From positions 1,452,001-1,516,000 of the forward strand of contig NZ_JABXWB010000005.1 in assembly GCF_013375555.1 (NCBI RefSeq): 64,000 bases of DNA, read 5' to 3'. The stretch is from Sphingobium sp. EM0848 (lineage in GTDB: Bacteria > Pseudomonadota > Alphaproteobacteria > Sphingomonadales > Sphingomonadaceae). A program made the position numbers and the translations under genes. Positions within the stretch are counted from its first letter, which is position 1. Each line of letters begins with the position of its first letter. Under the pieces are notes generated by a model that saw only the letters and a program-made list of their open reading frames with translations, had not been told where the DNA came from and ran no database searches. Below are positions 53,346 through 63,072 of the stretch, in pieces.

Positions 53346-53558
53346 ATGAACCCAACCCCTAGTCATTTGGATCTCGCCGCCGTAATGATCAGAGCTCAGT
53401 TAAATCTGCCACTGGTTCAAAACCAAACACAGATCAAATTGAAAAATCTTGAGATTTTGCTAACAACTGCACGAGATCAGGTAGCTTGCGGTGAACTTTT
53501 AACCCGCACTGACATACGTCATCTCAATAAAGCCTTTGATGAGCTGGCAGCGCGCTAA
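53346..53558 (+). CDS. Small protein, family C copy 2
   Basis: 70 aa from ATG 53346 with GGAGAGAAC just upstream; an earlier in-frame ATG at 53334 overlaps that ribosome site. It shares KLKNLEILLTTARDQVA and RTDIRHLNKAFDELA with copy 1. Forty-two bases after the family B gene. Function unknown. Confidence 0.8.
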   Translation: MNPTPSHLDLAAVMIRAQLNLPLVQNQTQIKLKNLEILLTTARDQVACGELLTRTDIRHLNKAFDELAAR

Positions 53559-53637
53559 CGGCGCCTGCCGCTCTCATCGATCATAATTGCCGCGAATTTC
53601 GACACGTGATTGTTTTTGCTTGAATAGCGAACTTCGC

Positions 53638-53988
53638 TCACGGGTTAATCGCGGCAGCTTCTTTATCAAGAGCTCTGGCCCGGTCACGCGCCGCATCGCG
53701 TAACTGAGCCGCCTTCGCTTCGAGGCCCTCGGCCTCAACATCGGCTTGCCGCTGGTAGTTTTCCCCCTCGGCCTTCAGCGCTGCTGCAGAAGCCTGCCTG
53801 GCTTTCCGAGCGGCATTATTTGCTCGATCCTGTACCTTCCCCGCTTTTTCTGTAGGGCCGGAGTCCTCATAAGCTACGCCCGATGCGTTAGCAGCAACCT
53901 CATCTCGCCTTTCTCCCGCCTGCTCAGCGGGGCCTTCGCATCCCGCCAACCAGAGCAAAGGAAAAAAAGCAGGAAACAAGCCCTTCAA
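53638..53988 (-). CDS. Small coiled-coil lipoprotein
   Basis: 116 aa. Signal with lipobox WLAGC, then an acidic linker (EDSGPTEKAGKVQDRANNAA) and a long Ala/Arg/Glu coiled coil (AEGLEAKAAQLRDAARDRA). Probably anchored in a membrane and facing the periplasm. No named family. It is convergent with the family C gene. Confidence 0.78.
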   Translation of the reverse strand: MKGLFPAFFPLLWLAGCEGPAEQAGERRDEVAANASGVAYEDSGPTEKAGKVQDRANNAARKARQASAAALKAEGENYQRQADVEAEGLEAKAAQLRDAARDRARALDKEAAAINP

Positions 53989-54086
53989 CGGATGGTAGCC
54001 TTCGCAGGGGGCAGGTCTAAATGCTTCCGGGTAAGGTCGCTATCTGATCATACTGATGCCGGACGCGCAGCGCAGGTGACGTTCGC

Positions 54087-54347
54087 CTAGCAACGACCGC
54101 CCTCATTTTCCCAATCGTCGAGCGCGCCGGTAAGTTCATTATTCCGTGCAGCGCTCCATCGTTGAGAAGCATTTTCTCCTTCTGTGAGCTTCGCCTCTCG
54201 CTGAATATGGGTGGCTAGCCAAATCCTGGCAGCGACGATTTTCTCAAAGCCGTGAATTGATCCGGCGTAAGCGATCCGTGCCACTGCGCCGACGATGTCG
54301 TCCACCCAATCAACAGTCCTTGCTTTGACTTTGTTCATAGTGATCAT
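54087..54347 (-). CDS. Small WENEGG protein, family A copy 2
   Basis: 86 aa from ATG 54347, the Met that matches copy 1 (MITM). DDIVGAVARIAYAGSIHGFE, then KIVAARIWLATHI, and the last residues ALDDWENEGGRC. The match to 48230-48481 is near 60 percent by eye. In copy 2 the protein ends right after NEGG, so that motif acts as its C-terminus. Confidence 0.84.
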   Translation of the reverse strand: MITMNKVKARTVDWVDDIVGAVARIAYAGSIHGFEKIVAARIWLATHIQREAKLTEGENASQRWSAARNNELTGALDDWENEGGRC

Positions 54348-54435
54348 GGGCGTAACTCCCGTCAGGCAAGCGGGGGTGGCCAAGTCTCTCTGTCACAGGA
54401 CGCTTGCGGTCAAAATCGAGTGATAGGTAACTATA
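54348..54435 (-). promoter_or_regulatory. Repeated leader L5
   Basis: Minus strand: TATAGT (54435-54430), then a stretch nearly identical to L1, GTGACAGAGAGAC (from 54396), CCCCCG opposite CGGGAG (one mismatch) before ATG 54347. The promoter overlaps the 5' end of the truncated SMP-30 gene on the other strand. Confidence 0.7.
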
Positions 54436-55010
54436 TCATAGACCTGAGCGCTTTCGTTCCGGCGATAAACGATTTGCTTGTGACCCCGAGTGGGCATTGT
54501 TACGTAGGGCAGTTCTCGCACGACTATCCTGCGCCAGAAGCGCCTCTGCTGACGATCGATCTGGAGCAGCGCGCTTCACCTGCCACGGAGCACAAGCTCG
54601 CCGTAGCAAACGGAATGGTATTCCGGCCCGGCAGCCGCACCCTTATCGTTGCTGAAAGTTGGGCCTGTCTTCTGTCGGCGTTCGACGTCGACGAAAAAGG
54701 CGGACTGTCCAACTACCGGATCTTCGCCAAGCTGCCGCCCGAACATTTTCCGGATGGGATCTGCGGGGATGATGCCGGGGGGATTTGGGTCGCGTGCGTG
54801 ACGGGCAAGTTTGTCCGCGTGGTTGAAGGTGGCGAAATCACGCACCGGCTGACGCTCGATGAGGGACGCTTTGCTTACGCCTGCGCTATTGGCGGCGAGG
54901 ATCGCCAGACGCTCTTTCTCTGCACGGGCGGCCCCTATGAGACTTCTGTCATCGTCCAGCATCCTGCGGCGAGGATCGAGACGATCCGCGGTCCCTTTCG
55001 TTCGACCTGA
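54420..55010 (+). pseudogene. SMP-30/gluconolactonase-family gene, 5'-truncated
   Basis: 196 aa open from GTG 54420, with VPAINDLLVTPSGHCYVGQF, NGMVFRPGSRTLIVAESWA, FPDGICGDDAGGIWVA and AYACAIGGEDRQTLFLC, the SMP-30 lactonase blades. Family members run to about 280 aa; the first 70 or so residues are absent. The frame starts inside the leader of the opposite gene, so its promoter and N-terminus were lost, probably when that module arrived. Lactone hydrolysis would be the ancestral activity. Confidence 0.75.
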
Positions 55011-55106
55011 GGGTGGCCGTGAACTTGACCGCGATACGCGCAGTACACTGTCGCGAGGCTTCGCTCCTGCGGCTGGATTTAATGATGATATCACAAAACG
55101 AACTAG

Positions 55107-55954
55107 GCCGTAGTGACGATTTAATCATTTGATCCATAGCATGATGCTGGCGAGTTTGACGAAGCCGAGGAAGTTTGCGGCGAGCTTGTCATAGCGGGTT
55201 GCGATACGGCGCCACTGCTTGAGCTTGGCGAAGAAGCCCTCGATGCCCCATCGCTGCTTGTAGGCGATGCGATCGTAACGGTGCTGATATTTGCGATGGC
55301 GGCGAGGTGGGATGACCGGCTCGCCGCCTTGCTCGTAGATGAGATCGTGCAAACTGTCGGCGTCATAGGCCCGATCAGCCAGCACCTTGCCAGCCGGGAT
55401 GCCGCGGATCAGATCGCAGGCGGGCGCCATGTCGTTTTGCTGTCCGGGGCCGAGGATGAAGCGGATCGGCAAGCCCAAGGCATCGACTACGGCATGGATC
55501 TTGGTGCCGAACCCGCCTCGCGAGCGCCCGAGAGCCTGGGCTTGAGCGCCCCCCTTTTTACCCGTGCCCCAGCCGCCTGGGCCTGGGCGCGGATCACGGT
55601 CGCATCGATCGCCAGCCATTCGATGTCGGGATCATCCGACACAGCCTCGAAGATCCGGTCGATCACGCCTTGCTCGACCCAGCGATAATAACGCCGCTTG
55701 GCGGTCTGATAGGGACCGAACTTCTCCGGTAGATCGCGCCAGCGCCCGCCCGATCGCGCCAGCCAGAGCAAGGCGTCAAGAAACAACCGCCCGTCACTGC
55801 GAGGACCGCGCTTGCCCTTGCGCCCTCCCGGAACGAACTCGCGCAGCCGCTCCCACTGATCATCCCGCAGCACTTCGCCTTCCACGCCAGCCTCCCAAAG
55901 CCAGCCTTGAATCACAAATCCAAACCGTCGTGAATCCCTAAAATGTCACTACGG
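55107..55954 (-). mobile_element. IS5-family (IS427 group) insertion sequence
   Basis: About 848 bp. Ends begin GGCCGTAGTGAC on both sides (inverted), flanked by CTAG at 55103-55106 and 55955-55958. The transposase is on the minus strand in two overlapping frames. It separates the broken SMP-30 gene from an acyl-CoA ligase. Confidence 0.88.
55125..55915 (-). CDS. IS5-family transposase made by frameshift
   Basis: The first frame (from 55915) has the N-terminal DUF4096-type domain DDQWERLREFVPGGRKGK, GRWRDLPEKFGPYQTAKRRY and LAIDATVIRAQ. The second (to 55125) has GGFGTKIHAVVDALGLPI, VLADRAYDAD and RWGIEGFFAKLKQWRRIATR with the catalytic D and E. They overlap at an A5G6 run (coding strand, near 55558), the usual slip site of IS427 members. 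Probably functional. Confidence 0.85.
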
Positions 55955-55978
55955 CCTAGATTGGGGAGTATCCTGAGC

Positions 55979-57646
55979 GTGCAAATTGATCCGCACACTC
56001 CCGCTCTTTCGGGGCCTGGCGAACCGTTTGAAATCTGTGAGCAGGTGGTCAACGGACGGACCATGCGCGTCTTTGCGCGGGCCGTGGGCAGTTTGTCCTC
56101 CCTCTATGCCACCATGCCGGGGCGTGGTGATATGGACTTCATTGTCGATGGCGACCGGCGCATTACTTATGCCCAGTTCCATGCACTGACAGGTGCCGCG
56201 GCTGCGGGGCTGGCAGCGGAATTTGGCGTTACGCACGGTCAGCGCGTGGCGATCGCCATGCACAACACCCCGGAATGGATGGTTGCCTTCACCGCCAGTT
56301 CGGCGCTCGGCGCTATCCCAGCGCTGATCAATAGTCGCGGGTCGGGCGATGAGATGCGCTACTGTATCGAGGATGTCGGCGCATCGTTGGTGATCGCCGA
56401 TGCGCGCCGTGCGGATGCATTGGTCCAGGCTCGCTATGAAGGGAAGATCCTTGTTCTCGACGAGGCGACGCTGGATGCGATGGCGAGGGACTACGCCAGC
56501 AGTCCGCTGCCGGAAAGCAAGATGGAAACGGACGATCCTTCTTGCATCCTGTTTACATCTGGTACGACCGGCCGACCCAAAGCGGCGATCATCACCAACC
56601 GGGCGATGTTGACCGGGATCATGATGACCCAGCACGCGGGGGCTCGTTTCGCTGCTCGCATGGCGGAAAAGCTCGGCGTCGACATGGCTACGCTGATGGC
56701 TGCTCGCCAGAGAACGGCGGCTTTCCTCGTTATGCCGCTGTTTCACATAGGTGGCTGTCAGGCAGTCTTTCTGACTGTGATGGCGAACGGTGGAAAAATC
56801 GTGTTTCACAGGCGCTGGAACCCGGCGGAAGCTGTGCGTCTGATTGAGAAGGAGCAGATCACCCAATTTACCGGCCCTCCGATGACGTTATGGGACCTGC
56901 TTGCCGAGCCGAGCCGCCACGAGCATGACCTATCCTCGCTCGGTTCGATTGCCTGCGGCGGCCAGTCCTTTACTCCCAGCCTGCTTGCAGCCATGCAGGA
57001 AGCCTTTCCTGGCCGGGTGTTCGGCGGCGGCTACGGCATGACCGAAACTGCCGGTTCGATCAGCCTGGCGATGGGGGAGCTCTACACTTCGCGTCCGGAG
57101 TGTTCGGGCGTTGCGCACGATGTTGTGGAAGTGCGTGTGATCGATGAGGATGGTGCCGTTCTTGCACTGGGCGAGGTTGGTGAAATCTGTATTCGCGGGC
57201 CGATGATCATGTCGGGCTATTGGGGCAGACCGGAAGAAACTGCGGCTGCGGTCGATGCCCAAGGATGGCTCAAGACCGGCGACATCGGCTCCATCGACGA
57301 GACCGGGTATGTTGCGATTGTTGATCGTAAGACCAACATGGTCATCTCCAAAGGCGAGAATATCTACTGCGCCGAGGTTGAGCGGGCAATCGCGGGACAC
57401 CCCGATATTGCCGACGTCGCCGCCTTCGGCGTGCCCGACGCACGGATCGGGGAGCGGCTGGTCGTTGCCGTGACGCCGCATCCGGGCCGCGAAGTTACCG
57501 AGGAAACGGTACGCCAACAGGTGCGTAGCAAACTTGCGGATTACAAGATGCCTGCCGAGGTGTTCCTGCGCCACGAACCGATCCACCGCAATGCAACCGG
57601 CAAAGTGGACCGGCAGGTGCTCCGCCAAGAACTGGGGCTGATCTAA
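55979..57646 (+). CDS. Acyl-CoA synthetase (AMP-binding, class I adenylate-forming)
   Basis: About 555 aa. P-loop LFTSGTTGRPKAAIITN, GGGYGMTETAGSI, GWLKTGDIG, hinge DRKTNMVISKGENIY, and the C-terminal catalytic Lys in NATGKVDRQVLR. It activates a carboxylic acid with ATP and CoA. The frame stays open to 55943 but those codons are IS5 end sequence, so GTG 55979 (GGGGAG upstream) is preferred. The IS5 lies 24 bases away and has cut the gene off from its native promoter. Confidence 0.87.
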   Translation: MQIDPHTPALSGPGEPFEICEQVVNGRTMRVFARAVGSLSSLYATMPGRGDMDFIVDGDRRITYAQFHALTGAAAAGLAAEFGVTHGQRVAIAMHNTPEWMVAFTASSALGAIPALINSRGSGDEMRYCIEDVGASLVIADARRADALVQARYEGKILVLDEATLDAMARDYASSPLPESKMETDDPSCILFTSGTTGRPKAAIITNRAMLTGIMMTQHAGARFAARMAEKLGVDMATLMAARQRTAAFLVMPLFHIGGCQAVFLTVMANGGKIVFHRRWNPAEAVRLIEKEQITQFTGPPMTLWDLLAEPSRHEHDLSSLGSIACGGQSFTPSLLAAMQEAFPGRVFGGGYGMTETAGSISLAMGELYTSRPECSGVAHDVVEVRVIDEDGAVLALGEVGEICIRGPMIMSGYWGRPEETAAAVDAQGWLKTGDIGSIDETGYVAIVDRKTNMVISKGENIYCAEVERAIAGHPDIADVAAFGVPDARIGERLVVAVTPHPGREVTEETVRQQVRSKLADYKMPAEVFLRHEPIHRNATGKVDRQVLRQELGLI

Positions 57647-57705
57647 CGGGGGCTAGCGCGAGTCCAGAGTAGCCGCTGAAAAATAGTCAAGGAGGAGAGA
57701 AAATT

Positions 57706-58812
57706 ATGAGAAGGATCGATCGACTAGCCGCCTTGCTGAGCGGAGTGGCGCTGTTGGCGATGCCGGCAGTGGCAGCCGCCAGGCAGCAGCCTGAAGCCCC
57801 CGGTGCGTCGCCGCCGCCATCTGCCGAGCCAACGTTGCGGCAGGCCGCCCAAGCCACCTCTATCAGTACCGATATCGTCGTCACCGCCCAGCGCCGCGAA
57901 GAGCGCAGCCAGGACGTGCCGATCGCGATCAGCGCCTTTTCCCAAGAGCAACTGCAGAGGCAGGCCGTTGCCCAGCCGCAGGACCTCTACGGCAAGGTTC
58001 CGTCGCTGGTCGTCGGCAACCAGGGCGCGGCAAACCGCGACGTCCAATCCTATTCGATCCGTGGCCAATCGACCGGCTTCCTCTCCTCGCCGGCAGTCGC
58101 GGTCTATTTCGCCGAGGTTCCACTCCCGGCATCGCTTAGCCTCCCTATACAGGGAGCGCCGGGGGCATTCCTTGATCTGGAAAACGTTCAGGTGCTCAAG
58201 GGGCCGCAAGGCACGCTGTTTGGCCGCAACACGACCGGCGGTGCGGTGCTGCTCGTTCCGCACAAGCCGACCAACCAGTTCGAGGGCTATGTCGAGGGCA
58301 GTGTCGGTAACTACGACCTTCGCGGGATCGAGGGCGCGATCAATATCCCGATCATCCCTGACGTGCTGATGGTACGCGCGGCGGCCGCCTACCAGGACCG
58401 GCGCGGCTACACCAAGGACACCGTCTGGGACAAGTGGCGCGACGACATCCATTATTATACTGGCCGCATCGGGATCATGTTCAAGCCCAGCGATCGGGTC
58501 GAAAACTATTTGACGGCTTATTACAGCAAGTCGTCGAACAACGGCGCGGGCCATATCCTCGAAGGTTTCAATCTTGATCTCCTTCAAGGAGTTGGCTTCT
58601 GTTCCAACGGCGTTCCGGGTCCTATCGGCGTGTCGTGCGACGTGTACCGGCGGCAGGTGGAGCTTGCGGACGAGATCGGTCCACGGCGAACCCGTCCGTC
58701 GACCGACGGCTTCAGCGCCAGAACCTGGATTGCGGCTGCTATCGCCAAACCTAGCCATTCGAACGCGGTATTCCGCCATAAATCGCCCTGTGCGCATGCA
58801 TGGGTTCTGTGA
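57706..58812 (+). pseudogene. TonB-dependent receptor, 3'-truncated
   Basis: Signal peptide (ALLSGVALLAMPAVAAA), then STDIVVTAQRREERSQDVPI (plug start), YSIRGQSTGF, VQVLKGPQGTLFGRNTTGG and the first barrel strands. Family similarity stops near 58715 (PRRTRPSTDGF) after about 335 of a normal 750-800 residues; the last 30 codons are unrelated. GGAGGAG precedes the ATG. Such receptors import large substrates across the outer membrane in sphingomonads. It probably served the pathway of the neighbouring ligase and SMP-30 gene and is now dead. Confidence 0.82.
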
Positions 58813-59090
58813 CCATCCCGTCATCGCCCGGAACGGTGCGCAACGGTTCGGAGCCGCTGACGGTGAGCGGGTCCTTCACCAATCGCTGTTCCGCCGCCTG
58901 CGCGCCTTCTACAGTCAGAAGCACATCGTTCGTGTGCGGCATGATAGGCGATCCTTGCTTCTACCTGAAGGCGCCTTCGATATCCTGATCTGGCTGGCAC
59001 AGCCTTCGCCCCGGCATCCAGACAACATCCGGAACTGGCTACTGTTCCGACAAACCGCAACGTTGCAGATTGGCCGAATAGCCCGGGTGA
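58813..59090. other. Debris downstream of the truncated receptor
   Basis: About 280 bases with no supported gene on either strand and no recognisable receptor or IS sequence. The junction with foreign sequence lies near 58715. Confidence 0.45.
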
Positions 59091-59231
59091 TTAGCGGGGG
59101 CGAACGCCTGCGACCGCTTGCTTTCTTTCGCGGATCAGCACGTCTATGATCTTTGCGTAGGCGCGGGCTTGCTCCTCATGCAGGTTCCTTTGACGGGGGC
59201 AACTGGCTAAAAGCGCTTCTTTCAACGCCAT
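59091..59231 (-). CDS. Small protein of unknown function
   Basis: 46 aa from ATG 59231 with GGAGCAGAGTG just upstream: MALKEALLASCPRQRNLHEE, then QARAYAKIIDVLIRERK. Mostly helical and basic. Last gene of the minus-strand unit that starts at leader L6. No family recognised. Confidence 0.55.
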   Translation of the reverse strand: MALKEALLASCPRQRNLHEEQARAYAKIIDVLIRERKQAVAGVRPR

Positions 59232-59270
59232 CACTCTGCTCCGTTCCAACAAGCGGGATCTTTCCATCCC

Positions 59271-59513
59271 TTATCTCCGGGAACGGGAGGGCGGCAACTG
59301 GCGTGCAATATGGGAGGGCGATCGTCTTACCGCGCCAAGGATCAGCTTGTGCTTCATGAGGATGCGCAATGACTCGGCATCGCGGGGGTCCAGCAGCACG
59401 ACTCTTGATCCGCCTGATAAAAGGGCTTCCACGGTAGAAACTCGGAACGAATGTTTTCTGCACAGATCCTCGACGGCCGTCGGGGTTTGATCGATATGTA
59501 TAGCCCGGCTCAT
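59271..59513 (-). CDS. Small protein of unknown function
   Basis: 80 aa: MSRAIHIDQTPTAVEDLCRK, VEALLSGGSRVVLLDPRDAE and SLRILMKHKLILGAVRRSP. A short alpha/beta layout. ATG 59513 overlaps the stop of the 37-codon ORF upstream (ATGA), so translation is coupled. No family recognised; the VEALLSGGSRVVLL stretch suggests a folded domain. Confidence 0.65.
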   Translation of the reverse strand: MSRAIHIDQTPTAVEDLCRKHSFRVSTVEALLSGGSRVVLLDPRDAESLRILMKHKLILGAVRRSPSHIARQLPPSRSRR

Positions 59514-59623
59514 GCCCGATGTCCCAACGGTCCGAAAGGGAATAGCGTTGAAGCGCGCGCAGCGGCTTGCGAATGCAGCAGCTCTTCCTGCTTACGTTTC
59601 AAACGAGCGTTAAGGTGTTCCAT
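59510..59623 (-). CDS. 37-codon ORF behind leader L6
   Basis: MEHLNARLKRKQEELLHSQA, ending PLGHRA, from ATG 59623 with GAGG 8 bases upstream. The first 20 residues are amphipathic. It is the direct target of leader L6 and overlaps the next gene by 4 bases, the same arrangement as the upstream ORF of family D copy 2. Confidence 0.6.
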   Translation of the reverse strand: MEHLNARLKRKQEELLHSQAAARASTLFPFGPLGHRA

Positions 59624-59714
59624 GATCTGCACCTCGACTTGGCAAGCGGGAGCGCGATGGTCTCTCAGTCGCGGCGGATGCCTGCATCAGTTTCCGCGCA
59701 ATATGGACCGTATA
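59624..59714 (-). promoter_or_regulatory. Repeated leader L6
   Basis: Minus strand: TATACG (59714-59709), GCGACTGAGAGACC (from 59672), GCGCTCCCGCTTGCC, then GAGG before ATG 59623. The conserved 5' part is complete, but the SD arm has decayed to GAG, leaving only CTC/GAG pairing, so repression would be weaker. Confidence 0.6.
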
Positions 59715-59952
59715 GCTGACTTCCGGTTGGGTGTCGCCTATAAATTTTCGACCGAATCGAATGGATTATGAGGGTCGAAAGTGATTTTCATTTATGACAT
59801 TATAATTTCCAACCATCTTGTCTATATTATGCTTTAGATGAGATCGCCATAATTGAAGATCACAAGTCCGGGATTGTAGGACTTATGGAGCGCCGAGCCG
59901 GTGTCTAGCAGAGCAGTGTTGTTTGCTGAATGTTGGCCCCTCGGTGAACATA
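59715..59952. other. Gene-free AT-rich gap
   Basis: No coding frame is supported between leader L6 and the terminator at 59953. The stretch 59750-59870 is notably AT-rich. Confidence 0.4.
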
Positions 59953-59985
59953 AGAAAAGCCCCGCGTCGTGTCGGCAACGCGGGA
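59953..59985 (-). terminator. Rho-independent terminator
   Basis: On the minus strand CCCGCGT and ACGCGGG pair around a 10-base loop and are followed by GCTTTTCTT. It lies 130 bases after the family I copy 2 stop and would end that transcript. Confidence 0.65.
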
Positions 59986-60114
59986 CCCTCCGCGAGCAAG
60001 GGTGCTCAGGCTCTCATTATAGGGCTGTTACCAGCTAGGGCGATGGCGCATTGTGAGCAGGGTGGAAAAGTCGAAATACCATGATGGTTTTCGCTTCTGA
60101 GGTTGTTCAAGATT

Positions 60115-60243
60115 TCAGCTTTTCAAAGTGACCAGGTTCACTCCTCCAGGCTTTTGTGAAGGATTGGAGACATTTTGCTTTTTCGGCTTTTCTGCCTTGG
60201 GCTTGCGCACTTCGCGGTTAGATCTTTTCTGACTTTTAGCCAT
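60115..60243 (-). CDS. Small basic protein, family I copy 2
   Basis: 42 aa, MAKSQKRSNREVRKPKAEKP, ending NLVTLKS; 30 or more positions match 48542-48670. AAGGA precedes ATG 60243. Upstream, GTATAGCAC near 60295 may be its own -10. Possible nucleic-acid or ribosome binding from charge alone. Confidence 0.82.
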   Translation of the reverse strand: MAKSQKRSNREVRKPKAEKPKKQNVSNPSQKPGGVNLVTLKS

Positions 60244-60352
60244 TTTGAATATTCCTTCAGATGAATGCGCTGTGATTTTGTGACCCTACATGAATCGTGT
60301 GCTATACGGCGTGTGCATCAATCCGGATTGGCCGAAGCCGCTGGGGCTGCGA

Positions 60353-60589
60353 TCAGCTCCGTCCAAATCCAAACCAGAGAGATTCGGCGTCCTCCAATGC
60401 CTCGAACATATCTGCTTCCGCGTGCATCCGATTGAGATGACTGCGTACCGTGTCGGGGTCTCCTGAGCGAGGAAATGTCCGATCGGTCGCCGCTGCCCGC
60501 GCGAGATCTCCAATCCATCCCGGCCGGCTGTGCTGACATATCAACCAGCTACCAAATTGCTCGACCTGAACCTTCATGCTCTGATCCAT
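60353..60589 (-). CDS. YozE SAM-like family protein
   Basis: 78 aa: FGSWLICQHSRPGWIGDLAR, then AAATDRTFPRSGDPDTVRSHL and AEADMFEALEDAESLW. This matches the YozE SAM-like fold (F-W-L, GDLA-D-FP, then an EALE helix), a small helical domain of unknown function. ATG 60589 overlaps the family E stop by one base (TGATG), making it the third gene of this unit. The copy at 48.7 kb has no such gene. Confidence 0.72.
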   Translation of the reverse strand: MDQSMKVQVEQFGSWLICQHSRPGWIGDLARAAATDRTFPRSGDPDTVRSHLNRMHAEADMFEALEDAESLWFGFGRS

Positions 60590-60867
60590 CACAATTTTTG
60601 CTGGGGATCGAAATCAACCTCGCCCGACTTGTCGCTGATGAGCATCTGCTCCTCTTCCTCTCGCCTAAATTCCAGAGCGATCGCTGCGTCTTCAGCGCTG
60701 AGCATGCCTTGCTTTCCCGCTTCGCGGGCCTCAGCCTCCCTAGCCTGAATGTCCCATGCCTTGGCCGCCGCGAGCGCGATCCTCCGCACCTTCTCAAGGT
60801 CAGAGGCGGCAGCCACCTGCCGATGATAAGCTGCCTGTTGCCTGCACACAGCTGAACTGTTGAGCAT
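60589..60867 (-). CDS. Small helical protein, family E copy 2
   Basis: 92 aa from ATG 60867: CRQQAAYHRQVAAASDLEKV, RRIALAAAKAWDIQAREAEA and SAEDAAIALE. Seven bases after the family D stop, exactly as in copy 1, and overlapping the YozE-like gene. A highly charged C-terminus follows. Function unknown. Confidence 0.77.
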   Translation of the reverse strand: MLNSSAVCRQQAAYHRQVAAASDLEKVRRIALAAAKAWDIQAREAEAREAGKQGMLSAEDAAIALEFRREEEEQMLISDKSGEVDFDPQQKL

Positions 60868-60874
60868 GGCTGGT

Positions 60875-61249
60875 CTAGCGACGGCGGTGGGAGGGCGTGT
60901 TACGGACCCACAAAGGCACCCAACGCCAATCTGTTGGCGGGGGACCATCGGAGCGCCCGGACGGCTCAGCTGGCTGTTCAACTCGACCGGGCTCGTCTCG
61001 GGCCGCGTCCCGATCTCGCTGCAACGCGGCCTCAAGTTCCCCAGGATCGATCTGGTGATGCTCGATGGTCGCGCCTGTTCGGATACGTATGGTCGTCGCA
61101 ATCCGACGGAAGCCTGTATGAGCTTGACCTTCCAGAGCTTCTTCGTCCGTTTCGACCACATAGGTGCCCGCAGACAGAAGCTCCTCGAAACCCGACAGGC
61201 GGAAAGGGGCCGAAAATGTCACAGGTTTCCGCGTCGAGCGAATGGTCAT
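60875..61249 (-). CDS. Small protein, family D copy 2
   Basis: 124 aa. PVTFSAPFRLSGFEELLSAG, TYVVETDEEALEG, RRIATTIRIRTGATIEHH and VPLWVRNTPSHRRR, matching 48994-49323. The middle linker is longer and Pro-rich. ATG 61249 overlaps the stop of a 16-codon upstream ORF, so it is probably translated by coupling from leader L7. Confidence 0.8.
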   Translation of the reverse strand: MTIRSTRKPVTFSAPFRLSGFEELLSAGTYVVETDEEALEGQAHTGFRRIATTIRIRTGATIEHHQIDPGELEAALQRDRDAARDEPGRVEQPAEPSGRSDGPPPTDWRWVPLWVRNTPSHRRR

Positions 61250-61296
61250 GACGGCTTCGCCCCGGCGGGGGGGATTCGGGTCAGATCGTCAGGCAT
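61246..61296 (-). CDS. Upstream ORF of family D copy 2
   Basis: 16 codons, MPDDLTRIPPAGAKPS, with CGGGAGC of the L7 hairpin as its SD; its TGA is inside the ATGA of the main gene. It corresponds to the 13-codon ORF of copy 1. The CCC-CCC-GCC run in the middle could slow ribosomes. Confidence 0.58.
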   Translation of the reverse strand: MPDDLTRIPPAGAKPS

Positions 61297-61300
61297 AAGC

Positions 61301-61381
61301 TGCTCCCGGTTGCAGGCGGGAGCACGACGGTCTCTCTGTCACAACATGCCTGCGGCATGATCGGGGTGATGAGGGATTGTA
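61301..61381 (-). promoter_or_regulatory. Repeated leader L7
   Basis: Minus strand: TACAAT (61381-61376), GTGACAGAGAGACC (from 61342), then a perfect 7-bp stem GCTCCCG / CGGGAGC with an 8-base loop, the strongest hairpin of the eight. The right arm is the SD for the upstream ORF at 61296. Confidence 0.78.
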
Positions 61382-61413
61382 ACACGAAACGCCCGAACAC
61401 ACGCATTAATTCG

Positions 61414-63072
<1,659 letters not shown>

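Noticed and set aside
57724..58824. 366-codon minus frame opposite the TonB receptor
   Set aside because: Shadow of the receptor, which has a signal peptide, plug motifs and a strong ribosome site.
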